A stretch of DNA of 64,000 bases, taken from the NCBI RefSeq assembly GCF_043945595.1, contig NZ_JBIFNP010000001.1:4278001-4342000 (forward strand), given 5' to 3'. Shown here one piece after another: positions 54,871 to 63,939 of this stretch (position 1 is the first letter of the stretch; each line of letters begins with the position of its first letter). The stretch comes from Paenibacillus_S sp043945595 (GTDB lineage: Bacteria > Bacillota > Bacilli > Paenibacillales > NBRC-103111). The notes beneath the pieces are model-generated. The model ran no database searches and was not told the DNA's origin. It saw only the letters and a program-made list of their open reading frames with translations. Both the position numbers and the translations under genes were made by a program.

Positions 54871-55215
54871 ATGTACCAGAACCAAAACCTTTCCAGCCAA
54901 ATCAATCAATGCGAGCAAATTCTTCACCAGCTGATGAGCCAAACCCAGCAAGCTACGCAGATGTACCAGCAAATGCTGCAGCAGGAGCAGCAGAATGCTT
55001 TTATTCTCGAAGAGCTTGCTCAGAAAGAAAAGAGAGCGGCCCATATCATTCAATCCGCCCTGCAAGGACATCAATTAGCGATGCAGCAAATGCAGCAAGT
55101 CTCTCAAATTTGTCAATCGCTGGAGCAAAGTGCGCAGCACGCCGGCGTGCTCTCTTACACGCAGCAGCCTGGTTATGATGCAAGCTTTCAAAACATGTCT
55201 ATGTATAGACATTAA
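54871..55215 (+). CDS. glutamine-rich coiled-coil protein, possibly spore coat
   Basis: A 114-residue protein rich in Gln (about a quarter of residues) with a heptad-like helical region, for example INQCEQILHQLMSQTQQATQMYQQMLQQEQQNAFILEELAQKEKRAAHIIQSALQGHQLAMQQMQQV. CAAGGAGG precedes the ATG. There is no signal peptide or membrane segment. Such Gln-rich helical proteins with Tyr at the ends are common among spore coat components of Paenibacillus, but I see no direct evidence for that role here. Confidence 0.65.
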   Translation: MYQNQNLSSQINQCEQILHQLMSQTQQATQMYQQMLQQEQQNAFILEELAQKEKRAAHIIQSALQGHQLAMQQMQQVSQICQSLEQSAQHAGVLSYTQQPGYDASFQNMSMYRH

Positions 55216-55248
55216 TCGTTAATCCGCCCGCGCCCTTATCAAATCTAA

Positions 55249-55282
55249 AGCCCTCTGTTTGCTTTACCAGAAACAGAGGGCT
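55249..55282 (-). terminator. hairpin terminator
   Basis: AGCCCTCTGTTT (55249-55260) pairs perfectly with AAACAGAGGGCT (55271-55282). On the minus strand TTAGATTT follows. It separates the convergent Gln-rich and MBL-fold genes. Confidence 0.75.
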
Positions 55283-55335
55283 CAATACATTTAAGTCTTC
55301 CTTGGCAGCATCATAAAGCTGCTGCTTGTGTCAGG

Positions 55336-56115
55336 TTAGGTCTGGTGAACATACCGGCCCTGCATCGGAATCGCAACCTTATCAAAGTCCCGGACTAAAT
55401 CGGCAAGGCCCTGTCTTAGCTCCTCTCCCCCCATCGGCTTCCCGTGTCCAGTTATAGCTGAGTTAGGCTTAAGCGCCTCGAGACGCCGGACCGATTCCCA
55501 CGCTGCATCCCAATCGGTTGTAAAATAAGCTGGCGGGCGGTGCACCTCTTTTTCCTGAAAGATCATGGCCGTAAGCGACTCTTCCCTCACCGTCGTAAAC
55601 GCGTCCCCGGCAATAAGCATCCTGTCGCTTTCCCTAAATAAAGAAATATGTCCCGGAGTATGCCCCGGTGTATGAATCCATGTCCAGCCGGTCAGGCCTG
55701 GAATCGTTCCATCCTCAGGCAGTTCCTGGACATTCCCTCGTATATCAATGCCTTTACTTGGAAATAATGGCGAAATGGTTGAGATCAAGCCGCCTCCTAC
55801 CGCCGGATCCGGCTCCGAGTAGTCCTCTTGTCCCGTCAGAAACGGCAGCTCTTTTGCATGAGCATATACCGGCACATCCCATGCCTTTAATAGATCCTCA
55901 AGGGAGCCTGCATGATCGAAATGACCATGGGTTAACACAATTGCTTTAGGCTTAGCGGCAGCAAACCGCGCCTCGACCGTCTCCATAATACGCGCAGCGA
56001 ATCCGTCTATTCCGGCATCGACCAATACCCAGTCCGAGCCTCCAGCATTTCCGGCAAATACAACATTGGCTATCAAAGCCCTGATAAACTTAATATCTTC
56101 GGGCAATCTATCCAT
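55336..56115 (-). CDS. metallo-beta-lactamase-fold hydrolase
   Basis: A 259-residue MBL-fold protein. The metal site HxHxDH is at VLTHGHFDHAGSLEDLL, the later His in HTPGHTPGHISLF, the bridging Asp in LIAGDAF, and a last His in SAITGHGKPM. It resembles the glyoxalase II/YflN-like branch, hydrolases of thioesters or lactones. Its substrate cannot be read from the sequence. It stands alone on the minus strand, 240 bp from the DeoR-type gene, and the gap holds no recognisable gene. Confidence 0.9.
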   Translation of the reverse strand: MDRLPEDIKFIRALIANVVFAGNAGGSDWVLVDAGIDGFAARIMETVEARFAAAKPKAIVLTHGHFDHAGSLEDLLKAWDVPVYAHAKELPFLTGQEDYSEPDPAVGGGLISTISPLFPSKGIDIRGNVQELPEDGTIPGLTGWTWIHTPGHTPGHISLFRESDRMLIAGDAFTTVREESLTAMIFQEKEVHRPPAYFTTDWDAAWESVRRLEALKPNSAITGHGKPMGGEELRQGLADLVRDFDKVAIPMQGRYVHQT

Positions 56116-56357
56116 CGTGAGATCCCTCCGCTCATTATGAATAGACTGCTCCTATTCAATCGAAATATGCAGGTTCGAATGATACGATATCCGATCGCGG
56201 CCGTATGGTAAAACCATTCCAGTCTTATCCGCAGCACAAATATTCGACAGCGCCAAACTTCGGCTTCCTCAACACTTTTTTGAGTATAGAGGAGAGGCTC
56301 TGAACATATAGAAAAAATGGAGTAGGAGGCATGCTGCTCCCCCAATGCTTCCATAGA

Positions 56358-57128
56358 CTATACCTCCATAGAGATCCGGTGCACCTGCACCTTCATCTCC
56401 GATAACCGGGCGAGAACATCCGTATCCGTTCTCCCGTCCGTAATAATATGCTGAATCTCATGCCAAGAGGCCACATGGGCGAGCGACTGCTGGCCGAATT
56501 TACTGTAATCCGCCAAAATATACACATCGTCCGCGATACCGATCATTTTTTGTTTAATAAGCGCCTGCAGCTCGTTCGACTCGCTTAAGCCCCTTTGCAG
56601 GTGAAGACCTTTGCAGGACAAAAAAGCCTTATCCACATGATAAGTGCTGAGAGAGCGCTCCGCCAAAGGCCCTACAAACGAAAGCGAGCGAGGCGACAGC
56701 AGCCCCCCGGTCGAAATGACCTGAATTTTCTCTTTCGTGCTCAGCTCCGAAGCCACTTTAATGGAGTTGGTCAGCACAGTGAGCGGCATATCCGGCAGCA
56801 GCTGCGCCATATACCATGCGGTGGAGCTTGCATCCAGAATAATCCGATCCTGCTCGTTCACCTGCTTGACCGCCTCCGCAGCAATGCTCCGCTTCTCTTC
56901 CGCGTTCGTTGTCTCCCGTTCGATGTAAGGCGTCTCCGCTTGAGACGATTGGATGCTAACGGCGCCTCCGTGGCTGCGGCGAAGCTTGCCCTCACTCTCG
57001 AGTCTGTCAAGATCCCGGCGGATCGTTTCTTCCGTCACTTCGCATATCGCGCTCAGCTCCGTGACACGGATACTCCCCCGTTCGTTGACCAGCTGTATGA
57101 TTTTATCCCATCTTTGCGCTACCAGCAT
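56358..57128 (-). CDS. DeoR/GlpR-family repressor
   Basis: About 256 residues. The N-terminal DeoR helix-turn-helix (VAQRWDKIIQLVNERGSIRVTELSAICEVTEETIRRDLDRLESEGKLRRSHGGAV) is followed by the sugar-phosphate isomerase-like sensor domain (IILDASSTAWYMAQLLPDMPLTVLTNS, VISTGGLLSPRSLSFVGPLAE, VYILADYSKFGQQSLAHV). The ATG at 57128 has GGAGG eight bases upstream; a TTG at 57146 opens the frame earlier. Such regulators sense phosphorylated sugars. No matching sugar genes lie next to it, so the regulon is unknown. Confidence 0.92.
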   Translation of the reverse strand: MLVAQRWDKIIQLVNERGSIRVTELSAICEVTEETIRRDLDRLESEGKLRRSHGGAVSIQSSQAETPYIERETTNAEEKRSIAAEAVKQVNEQDRIILDASSTAWYMAQLLPDMPLTVLTNSIKVASELSTKEKIQVISTGGLLSPRSLSFVGPLAERSLSTYHVDKAFLSCKGLHLQRGLSESNELQALIKQKMIGIADDVYILADYSKFGQQSLAHVASWHEIQHIITDGRTDTDVLARLSEMKVQVHRISMEV

Positions 57129-57257
57129 GACGAAATCCTCCTGCAATTTGGAAATCCGGCTAATGGCCTCTATTGTACAACAAGATGCACGATAGCACTA
57201 GCATCCATTGCATAAGGGTCAAGCGGCCGCCGCCAAGCTGGATGCTCATCTCACGGC

Positions 57258-58199
57258 TCAGCCTAACAGCGCCTGGGCTGCAAGCTCATACGAACGAATC
57301 CGCAGATCGTAATCCGGAATCGGCGTGACAAGAAGAAATTCATCCGCTCCGTACTCCCGCTCCAGCTCCTTCAATTCGGCGGCCACCTGCTCCGGCGTCC
57401 CGACTACGTACTTTCGCCCGGAAGACTGCGGTTCTGCGGAACTATGGCCTGCCTCCGGGACACGATCCAGAAACAAGGCCGATCCGGCGGCGGCCAACTC
57501 TCGCGCTTCCTCCAGCGTTGGCGCGCAGACGACGCCGACAGCCGCGATGACCCGCGCCTCCGCGGAAGCCACGGACGGCTTGAATTGAGCGCGGTAAGCC
57601 GCCAATACTTCCTTGCCGTCCGTCTCGCTCATAAACGAGCCGAACACATACCCCGTCCCGAACTGCGCGGCGTAAGCGGCGCTCTTGTGATTCGTGCCGA
57701 GCAGCCATACCTGCGGAGCGACGGCCGGAATCGGCCTGGCTCGTACAGGCTGCCCTTCCAGCTCGTAGCGGTCGGACAGCAGCTCAAGCAGGTCCTTAAG
57801 CGATTCGGGCAGCCGCCGCACGTTGTCAAGGAAATTGCCGCTGAGCGCCATGCTGGCATGAGCCGGCCCTCCTGGGGCCCGGCCGATGCCCAGGTCGATA
57901 CGGCCCGGATACAAGGCGGCAAGCAGCCGGAACGCTTCCGCCACCTTCAGCGGCTTATAGTGCGGCAGCAGCAGCGCGCCGGAGCCAAGCCGAATGCGCG
58001 ACGTCAGCGCGCCGATATGCGCAAGCAGTACCTCCGGAGCCGTGCAGGCCAAGCCGGCCAAATCATGGTGCTCCGCCACCCAATACCGGTGATATCCCAG
58101 CGCTTCCGCCGTTTGCGCTAACCGCAGCGCCTGCTTCAACGCATCGCCGTGCCCCGTACCCCCGTAGACCGGGGCCAAATCCAAAACGCTTAGCTTCAT
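57258..58199 (-). CDS. LLM-class flavin-dependent oxidoreductase
   Basis: About 313 residues with the luciferase-like monooxygenase fold: MKLSVLDLAPVYGGTGHGDALKQALRLAQTAEALGYHRYWVAEHHDLAGLACTAPEVLLAHIGALT, then LGIGRAPGGPAHASMALSG. The YWVAEHH block marks the MsnO8/YhbW-like branch. It uses reduced FMN for an unknown oxidation. The ATG at 58199 has AAGGGAG well placed. The small gene at 58309 is divergent, with 109 bp between the two starts. Confidence 0.88.
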   Translation of the reverse strand: MKLSVLDLAPVYGGTGHGDALKQALRLAQTAEALGYHRYWVAEHHDLAGLACTAPEVLLAHIGALTSRIRLGSGALLLPHYKPLKVAEAFRLLAALYPGRIDLGIGRAPGGPAHASMALSGNFLDNVRRLPESLKDLLELLSDRYELEGQPVRARPIPAVAPQVWLLGTNHKSAAYAAQFGTGYVFGSFMSETDGKEVLAAYRAQFKPSVASAEARVIAAVGVVCAPTLEEARELAAAGSALFLDRVPEAGHSSAEPQSSGRKYVVGTPEQVAAELKELEREYGADEFLLVTPIPDYDLRIRSYELAAQALLG

Positions 58200-58308
58200 T
58201 CGTTCACGCTCCCTTCCTTCATTGAAGCATAAGCGGTGTTCCGATGTCCATCCGGCTTTATTTTTGATACAATAAAACACAACTTTAACAGACAAGGAGA
58301 TTAGAAAG

Positions 58309-58524
58309 ATGGCGCATAACCGCAAGCTGATCTCGGATCAAGATTTTCAGGAGGCCATGGACCGGCAGTTCGCCATCCGTGTATTTCAGGACGACCACGT
58401 CGTCGATTCGGGAGGCACGATTTCCCGGTTTGACGATCAGATTGTCGTTGTTCAGTCCAGTCTGAGCGAGCTTGGTTATCATTCCCGTAAAGCATGTGAA
58501 TTTTTCGGCATGAGAAAAAAATAA
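58309..58524 (+). CDS. small unidentified cytoplasmic protein
   Basis: A 71-residue protein starting at an ATG with AAGGAG. It is MAHNRKLISDQDFQEAMDRQ in the first helix, then two strands (FAIRVFQDDHVVDSGGTISRFDDQIVVVQ) and a final helix SELGYHSRKACEFFGMRKK. No family is recognised and there is no signal or membrane segment. Good codon structure and a strong ribosome binding site support it as a gene. It is divergent from the flavin oxidoreductase. Confidence 0.65.
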   Translation: MAHNRKLISDQDFQEAMDRQFAIRVFQDDHVVDSGGTISRFDDQIVVVQSSLSELGYHSRKACEFFGMRKK

Positions 58525-58707
58525 CAGCCTCCCAGCAGTAGAAAAGCGCCCGGATGGTCAGCCGGAGGCCGCGGCGTTTTTGCTATGATTCCCGAAAACG
58601 AGCGGACTCTACCATTAAATTCTAAATCCAATGCCCGGATAAATGGATACAGCGCTTGTATATGGATAAAATACAAACGACCATATCTATTCGAACAAGG
58701 AGCGCCT

Positions 58708-59244
58708 ATGATCAGTAACCGTGAAATAAAGGGGCAAATCGATGAGCTCACCGAGCAAAATCAGTTTCTGACTCAAGAGCTGCAGCAGATTAAAGAGCTT
58801 ATCCAGAACCAGGGCAAAAATCAAAGCCAAGGGCAGTCTCAAAGTCAAGGGCAGGGTCAAGATCAGGGTCAAGGTCAAGGTCAAGATCAGAGACAAGCGC
58901 AGACGGATCAGAGTCAAGGAGAGGACAGCGGTCAGCAGGGTCAAGGCGGTGCACAAGGCGCCGACTCCTTCGGCGGTTCGCAGCAGAAGCAGGGCGGGGG
59001 CGGCTCAAACAATCAAATTTTTGATATCGCCAACGATTTCCTGAAGCTCAAAGAGCTGACCAGCAGTCTTGAAAAAAAGATGCAGGAGTACACATCCAGC
59101 AAATCGAGCGGCGGAAGCAGCCTGACGGATGAGGACGTCATTAACCTGGTCCTCAGCATGATGAACGGAATGATCGACTGGACGATGGATTTCGCCTCCC
59201 GGCCGAAGCAAGGACAAGGCAGCCAGTCACAGCAGCTGCAATGA
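58708..59244 (+). CDS. Gln/Gly-repeat linker protein with flanking helices
   Basis: About 178 residues starting at an ATG with AAGGAG. Residues 1-35 form a helix (GQIDELTEQNQFLTQELQQIKELI), 36-101 are a low-complexity Q/G/S/D linker built largely of GQ and GQDQ units (DNA hexamer near GGTCAA), and 102-178 have two helices (IFDIANDFLKLKELTSSLEKKMQEYTSS, LTDEDVINLVLSMMNGMIDWTMDF). I do not recognise a family. The layout suggests a flexible tether joining two helical modules, perhaps a coat or scaffold protein. A terminator follows the stop. Confidence 0.65.
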   Translation: MISNREIKGQIDELTEQNQFLTQELQQIKELIQNQGKNQSQGQSQSQGQGQDQGQGQGQDQRQAQTDQSQGEDSGQQGQGGAQGADSFGGSQQKQGGGGSNNQIFDIANDFLKLKELTSSLEKKMQEYTSSKSSGGSSLTDEDVINLVLSMMNGMIDWTMDFASRPKQGQGSQSQQLQ

Positions 59245-59245
59245 T

Positions 59246-59270
59246 AAGGGATCAGCCGATCCCTTTTTTC
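59246..59270 (+). terminator. rho-independent terminator
   Basis: AAGGGATC pairs with GATCCCTT around AGCC, followed by TTTTC. Confidence 0.85.
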
Positions 59271-59409
59271 TTGCGTTCCTCACCTCCCGCCCAAATCAAT
59301 TTCAGATACAAAGTTGCCGCGCTCAAGCATTTCCACCCCCGGCCGATCTTACTACAATAAAAGGAGTCCGGTAAGATATTTATGACCGATTTAAGGGAGG
59401 AACTAAGCT

Positions 59410-60177
59410 ATGAGTACACAAAAAGCCGCGGAAAGGCTGAACCCGCTGACATCCGAACAAGTCGCCCAATATGAGAAAGACGGATACATCGTCATTCCGA
59501 AGGGGTGCAGCGAAGATCTGATTCATACCTACAACGCTCATATTCATGCCATCCGCTCCGCGGAGGAAATCGCGGAATGGGCCCGGCCCCGCAAAGGCAA
59601 AGGAGCAGGGACGGCCGTGTCCGATCAGGACCGCTTTTCCATCCGGCTGTTCAATCCGCATCTGCATGACGGCTTCTCTCTGCAAATGATGAAGCTGCCG
59701 ATCGTACGAGGCGCTCTGGCCCAGCTGCTCGGCGATGAAGCCTGCGGGGTCCAAAGCATGTATTTCTATAAAGAGCCCGGCTCTCCCGGGCAAGCCGCGC
59801 ATCAGGACTACTACTATATCCGCAATGATCCGAATACATTGATAGCGGCTTGGGTTGCGATGGAATACACCAACGAGGAAAACGGGTGCCTGTGGGTGAT
59901 CCCCGGCTCCCATCAATGGGGCCTGCTCCCGCACGGCGCAGTGAAAAATCTCGACGAGCACGAGGCTTGGACCGATGAAACCGAAGGAGTGGATCTGAGC
60001 AAGGAAATTCCGGTTGTGCTGGAGCCGGGCGATATTCTTATTTTCCATAATCTTCTGGTCCATTCATCAACAAGAAACCGGTCGGACCGTTGGAGACGTT
60101 CTTATGTTTGTCATTATATCCGGCACGACTCTACGATTGATAGAGAAGATTTAAAACGCAAAGTTTCTCTAGTATAA
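59410..60177 (+). CDS. phytanoyl-CoA dioxygenase (PhyH) family protein
   Basis: A 255-residue Fe(II)/2-oxoglutarate oxygenase. The metal triad is seen as H-x-D in AAHQDYYYIRND and the distal His in LLVHSSTRNRSDRWRRSYVCHY, where the Arg residues should bind 2-oxoglutarate. WVAMEYTNEENGCLWVIPGSHQWG is the typical core. AGGGAGGAAC precedes the ATG. It hydroxylates an unknown small molecule. An AraC regulator, a TIM-barrel isomerase and a sugar transporter follow, so it may belong to a sugar or polyol pathway. Confidence 0.9.
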   Translation: MSTQKAAERLNPLTSEQVAQYEKDGYIVIPKGCSEDLIHTYNAHIHAIRSAEEIAEWARPRKGKGAGTAVSDQDRFSIRLFNPHLHDGFSLQMMKLPIVRGALAQLLGDEACGVQSMYFYKEPGSPGQAAHQDYYYIRNDPNTLIAAWVAMEYTNEENGCLWVIPGSHQWGLLPHGAVKNLDEHEAWTDETEGVDLSKEIPVVLEPGDILIFHNLLVHSSTRNRSDRWRRSYVCHYIRHDSTIDREDLKRKVSLV

Positions 60178-60214
60178 TAAGATCAACCCTCTTAGCATAA
60201 GGCAGGTTGAGACT

Positions 60215-61049
60215 ATGAACAGCGGACCAGGGGCGGATCGATATCCGCCCTTTATCGTGAACAGAGCCAAGGCCGGCACCGTGATCTATCCTCCCGGCGG
60301 CACGTTCGGCCCGCGCGTTCAGCAGGATCTGCAGCTTGTCCTGCTGCATACCGGCGGGATGTGCATTCATATCGACGGAACCGCGCATCATGTGCCTACC
60401 GGGCATGTCGCCCTGTTGAAGCCGGGGAAGGTGGAGTATTTCGAATTTGCCGGGAAGGAAGAAACGTGGCACCGGTGGATCGAAGTAAAGGTCTGAACCT
60501 TTACCCGAGGAAACCGCTGCCTGGCTTGAGCAGCTTCCGCTGTACATTCCTCTCTCGGACAAAATGAATCAGCTTACCGACCTCATGCTCACCATGGAGT
60601 CCAACGAAGGCGGGAGCCGCTTCAAGGAAGTGCTGTGCTCGCTCGGGCGCTCCGCGGTGCTTTTGTTTCTAACGGAGCAACAGTACATGGATAAAGTGAA
60701 GCATAAGCATCCTGCCGTACTGATCGCCAAGGAGGAAATTCAACGCAGGTTTGCCGAAGAGCTTGATTTGACAGCGCTTTCTATCTGTACCAATACGTCC
60801 CCTGAACATTTGATCCGCCTGTTCCGCAGGGACGAGGGCATCACGCCGACGCAATATTTGTGGAGGTACCGGGTGATACGGGGATTGGAGCTGCTTCGCA
60901 GCACCGGGCTTGGGATCGGCGAGATTGCCGACCGGGTCGGCTTCAAGACGTCTTATCATTTTGCCAGAACGATTAAACAGCACACGAAAAAAACGCCGAC
61001 CGAAGTGCGGCGCGAAAGCTGGCACAACAGCAGCGGCTCCTCCCCCTAG
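60215..61049 (+). pseudogene. AraC-family regulator, frameshifted
   Basis: The cupin sensor part (GTVIYPPGGTFGPRVQQDLQLVLLHTGGMCIHIDGTAHHVPTGHVALLKPGKVEYFEF) ends at WIEVKV with a stop at 60494. One extra T there moves the frame to EPLPEETAAWLEQLPLYIPLSDKMNQL and on to a complete AraC domain (LDLTALSICTNTSPEHLIRLFRRDEGITPTQYLWRYRVIRG and IGEIADRVGFKTSYHFARTIKQHTKKTPTEVRRE). Joined length is about 277 residues. It lies between the PhyH and isomerase genes on the same strand and probably regulates this cluster. Confidence 0.85.
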
Positions 61050-61108
61050 CGGACGGACTGCCAAACACTTCCGAATATAGCTCATTTCATCGCTTAAGGA
61101 GGCAATGT

Positions 61109-62023
61109 ATGGAACAGAAGCAGACACAGGTTTACCGGATCAATGACGGCACCGCGAACCCGCCAAGATTGGAGATTCAGCAGTCCTGGTGGGGGATGGA
61201 ACGTCTGGGCGACGGCACGCGGGAATGGTCCGACGAGGAAAAGCTCGAGAAGATTGCGGAGGCCGGATTTGCCGGAATTCTCGGCCGATTGCCTGAGCCG
61301 TCCGAGCAGGAGCGATGGAAACGGCAGCTCGACGCTTATCGCTTCAGCTTCGGCATTCATTCCTTCCCTTCGAGCCGCGAGGAGCTGGCCCCGCTGCTGC
61401 GCCAGGCGAAGGAATTCGGCGTGCAATATGTCAATTCGCAGGTGATGGACTCCTTCGTCGTCGACGAAGCAGCCATTGCCTTGCTTGACGCCTTGACTCA
61501 AGAGGCGGCGGACGCAGGTCTGCCCTATCTGGTAGAAACGCATCGCGGACGCGTCACCCAGGACCTTCATCGCACTGTAAGCTACGTCCGTGCGCTGCCC
61601 GCGGTTCGCTTGACGATCGACCTATCCCATTATGCGGTGGCGGGAGAGCTGGTAGGAGAAAGCCTGCTGCGCAAGGCGGAGCCGTTATTCGACGTGCTGC
61701 TCCAGCGTACCGCCGCCATTCATGGCCGCGTATCGAACGGAGAGCAGGTCCAGATCGATATCGGCCAGGACGGGCAGCATGAGCTCGTGGAGCATTATTT
61801 GCGCTGGTGGAGCCGCGGTATGGCTTACTGGCTGAAGGATGCCCAGCCCGGCGACGTGCTGCCGTTCGTCAGCGAGCTGGGGCCTCCGGGATACGCGATC
61901 ACGGAACGCACATCGGCCCAGGGAACGAGGGAAATTTCGGACCGCTGGCAGCAGGCGCTCGTATTCAAGCGGCTTGCCGAGGAAGCATGGCGGCGGGCGC
62001 AAGCCTTGGTTTTGAACGGATAG
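61109..62023 (+). CDS. xylose isomerase-like TIM-barrel epimerase
   Basis: A 304-residue protein of the AP endonuclease 2/sugar phosphate isomerase family. Motifs are EWSDEEKLEKIAEAGFAGILG at the start, FGVQYVNSQVMDSFVV, LPYLVETHRGRVTQDLHRTVSYV and VRLTIDLSHYAVAGE with likely metal ligands Glu (VETH), Asp and His (DLSHY), and His in AAIHGRVSNG. AAGGAGG precedes the ATG. It probably isomerises a keto sugar or inositol-like compound. The sugar transporter genes beyond it are convergent. Confidence 0.85.
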   Translation: MEQKQTQVYRINDGTANPPRLEIQQSWWGMERLGDGTREWSDEEKLEKIAEAGFAGILGRLPEPSEQERWKRQLDAYRFSFGIHSFPSSREELAPLLRQAKEFGVQYVNSQVMDSFVVDEAAIALLDALTQEAADAGLPYLVETHRGRVTQDLHRTVSYVRALPAVRLTIDLSHYAVAGELVGESLLRKAEPLFDVLLQRTAAIHGRVSNGEQVQIDIGQDGQHELVEHYLRWWSRGMAYWLKDAQPGDVLPFVSELGPPGYAITERTSAQGTREISDRWQQALVFKRLAEEAWRRAQALVLNG

Positions 62024-62130
62024 GATAGCTCCATAGTAATACACCTCTAAAGCTCCGCAGCCTTCTTATCTCCCATGTCCGGCGCAGCCGTCCTTCGCTG
62101 CAGCCGGACATGGGCTATTGGTGCTGCTCC

Positions 62131-62961
62131 CTACCCTTTTACCGCGCCGGTATTCAGGCCGCTGACGAAATATTTTTGCCCGACCGCACTGATGAGAATT
62201 AATACGGGAACGGCCATCAAACAGGCGCCGGTAATCGGCGTGGCGAAATCTTCCTTGTAAGGATTACTCATTGTCGTAATGCCTACCGCCAGCGTCATCC
62301 GCTTTTCGTTCGTCAGAAAAATAAGCGGGCTGAGATAGTCGTTCCACGAGTTCATAAAAGCCAGCACGCCGACGATACCGATGCCGCTCATCGACAGAGG
62401 CAACGCTATGCGCAGAAACGTGCCCAGCTCCGAGCTGCCGTCCACCCTTGCGCTTTCGTACAATTCTTTGGGAATGGCGGACATCACCTGCCGGATAAGA
62501 AAAACGCTCATCGCCGAGATCGAAGCCGGCAGAATCAGCGGATAAAAGGTATTGAGCCAGCCCCAGCTGCGAAACATCATAAATGAAGGGACAAGCGTCA
62601 GCTGGGAAGGGACGAGCAGAGTCGACAATACGACGAAGAACAGCCCGTTTTTGAATCGAAATTCATAGCGGGCGAATCCGTAGGCAACCAGAGAGTTGAA
62701 CAGCATAGCCAGCAGCGAAATGGATACCGCGATCATAATTCCGTTGGCGAATTGCGTCCAGAACGGGAGCTTCTGAAACAGCAGCGTAAAATTATCCAGC
62801 GTCGGACGCAAAGGAACCGGATTCAGCGGCTGGGATGCGATATCTTCGTATTTTTTGAACGACGTGCCGATCATAAACAGGAAGGGCACGCAGAACATGA
62901 AGCTTAACAGGATCAGAACCGTATACACGGATATCGGATGCAGGCGATTGCGCAGCTTCAT
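62131..62961 (-). CDS. carbohydrate ABC transporter permease (MalG type)
   Basis: A 276-residue permease with about six membrane helices and the EAA-type loop PKELYESARVDGSSELGTFLRIALPLSMSG. The ending KYFVSGLNTGAVKG is typical. Its start overlaps the stop of the upstream permease by four bases. No ATPase is encoded nearby. It is convergent with the TIM-barrel gene. Confidence 0.93.
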   Translation of the reverse strand: MKLRNRLHPISVYTVLILLSFMFCVPFLFMIGTSFKKYEDIASQPLNPVPLRPTLDNFTLLFQKLPFWTQFANGIMIAVSISLLAMLFNSLVAYGFARYEFRFKNGLFFVVLSTLLVPSQLTLVPSFMMFRSWGWLNTFYPLILPASISAMSVFLIRQVMSAIPKELYESARVDGSSELGTFLRIALPLSMSGIGIVGVLAFMNSWNDYLSPLIFLTNEKRMTLAVGITTMSNPYKEDFATPITGACLMAVPVLILISAVGQKYFVSGLNTGAVKG

Positions 62962-63872
62962 CGGAAGGATCCCCTCCTTTCCCCTTGCCGTGTCGGATTA
63001 TTTTCTTGGAACAGCTTCAGCTGCAGCGCTCCGACCAGCAGCAGAATCGCGGTAAACACATAGCCGATCGCCGACGAATAGCCGAAGTTCTGGGAGCGAA
63101 ACGCCTGCTCGTACAGATACATCGTCGGAAAGAGCAAGGAATCTCCGGGCCCGCCTCCGCCTCCCGCCAGCAAATACGCTTCTGCGAACATATTGAACGA
63201 GCCGACAATCGCCTGAAAAACGATAAAGGTGAGAATGGGCCTTAGCATAGGCAGCGTGACGTTCCAAAATCGTTGTACGGCATTCGCGCCGTCCATCTTG
63301 GCCGCTTCGATCAGCTCGTGCGGAATGTTCTGCAGACCGGCCATAAAATACAAAATATTAATGCCCAGGTACCGCCAAAGGCTGACAAGAATGAGGGCAG
63401 GCATCGTCCAATTCGGGTTCTGCAGCCAGGCAACGGGCTCTATTCCCACCATGGACAGCAAAGCGTTCAACACACCGAAGGACCGGTTAAAGATCAGGCT
63501 GAAGATCAGCGCCACAGCAACAGCCGAAGTAATATTCGGCGTAAAGAAGAAGGTGGCGAAAAAGCCTTTGCGTTTTTCTACAAACGGCTGGTTGACCAAT
63601 AAGGCCACCCCCAGCGCAACCGGAAGGATGATAAAGACGCTTCCGCCCGTCAGCTTAACGCCGTTCCACATAGAGTTCCAGAACCTGGAGTCCTGCAAAA
63701 CCAGCTCATAGTTTTTGGCGCCGATAAAAGTCAATTTCCCGATTCCGGCATGCAGGCTGAGATACAGCCCGTAAAAGGTCGGGTAGACGTGAAATGCGGC
63801 AAAGTGAATGAAAAACGGAGCAATGAATACAAAGGGCGCTGCCTTCACAAGCAGCGACGGCTTCCAGATCAT
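62958..63872 (-). CDS. carbohydrate ABC transporter permease (MalF type)
   Basis: A 304-residue permease with about six membrane helices and a complete EAA loop (IPHELIEAAKMDGANAVQRFWNVTLPMLRP). The start MIWKPSLLVKAAPFVFIAPFFIHFAAF has GGAGGCAG upstream. It lies 67 bp downstream of the binding-protein gene and is coupled to the MalG-type permease. With these genes it forms the third family-1 sugar importer of the window. Confidence 0.92.
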   Translation of the reverse strand: MIWKPSLLVKAAPFVFIAPFFIHFAAFHVYPTFYGLYLSLHAGIGKLTFIGAKNYELVLQDSRFWNSMWNGVKLTGGSVFIILPVALGVALLVNQPFVEKRKGFFATFFFTPNITSAVAVALIFSLIFNRSFGVLNALLSMVGIEPVAWLQNPNWTMPALILVSLWRYLGINILYFMAGLQNIPHELIEAAKMDGANAVQRFWNVTLPMLRPILTFIVFQAIVGSFNMFAEAYLLAGGGGGPGDSLLFPTMYLYEQAFRSQNFGYSSAIGYVFTAILLLVGALQLKLFQENNPTRQGERRGSFR

Positions 63873-63939
63873 GCGTTCCTGCCTCCTTCCAGTGGCGAAG
63901 GAAGAGAAGTCTTCGCTTCCCCTCCTTCGTCTGTAAAAC

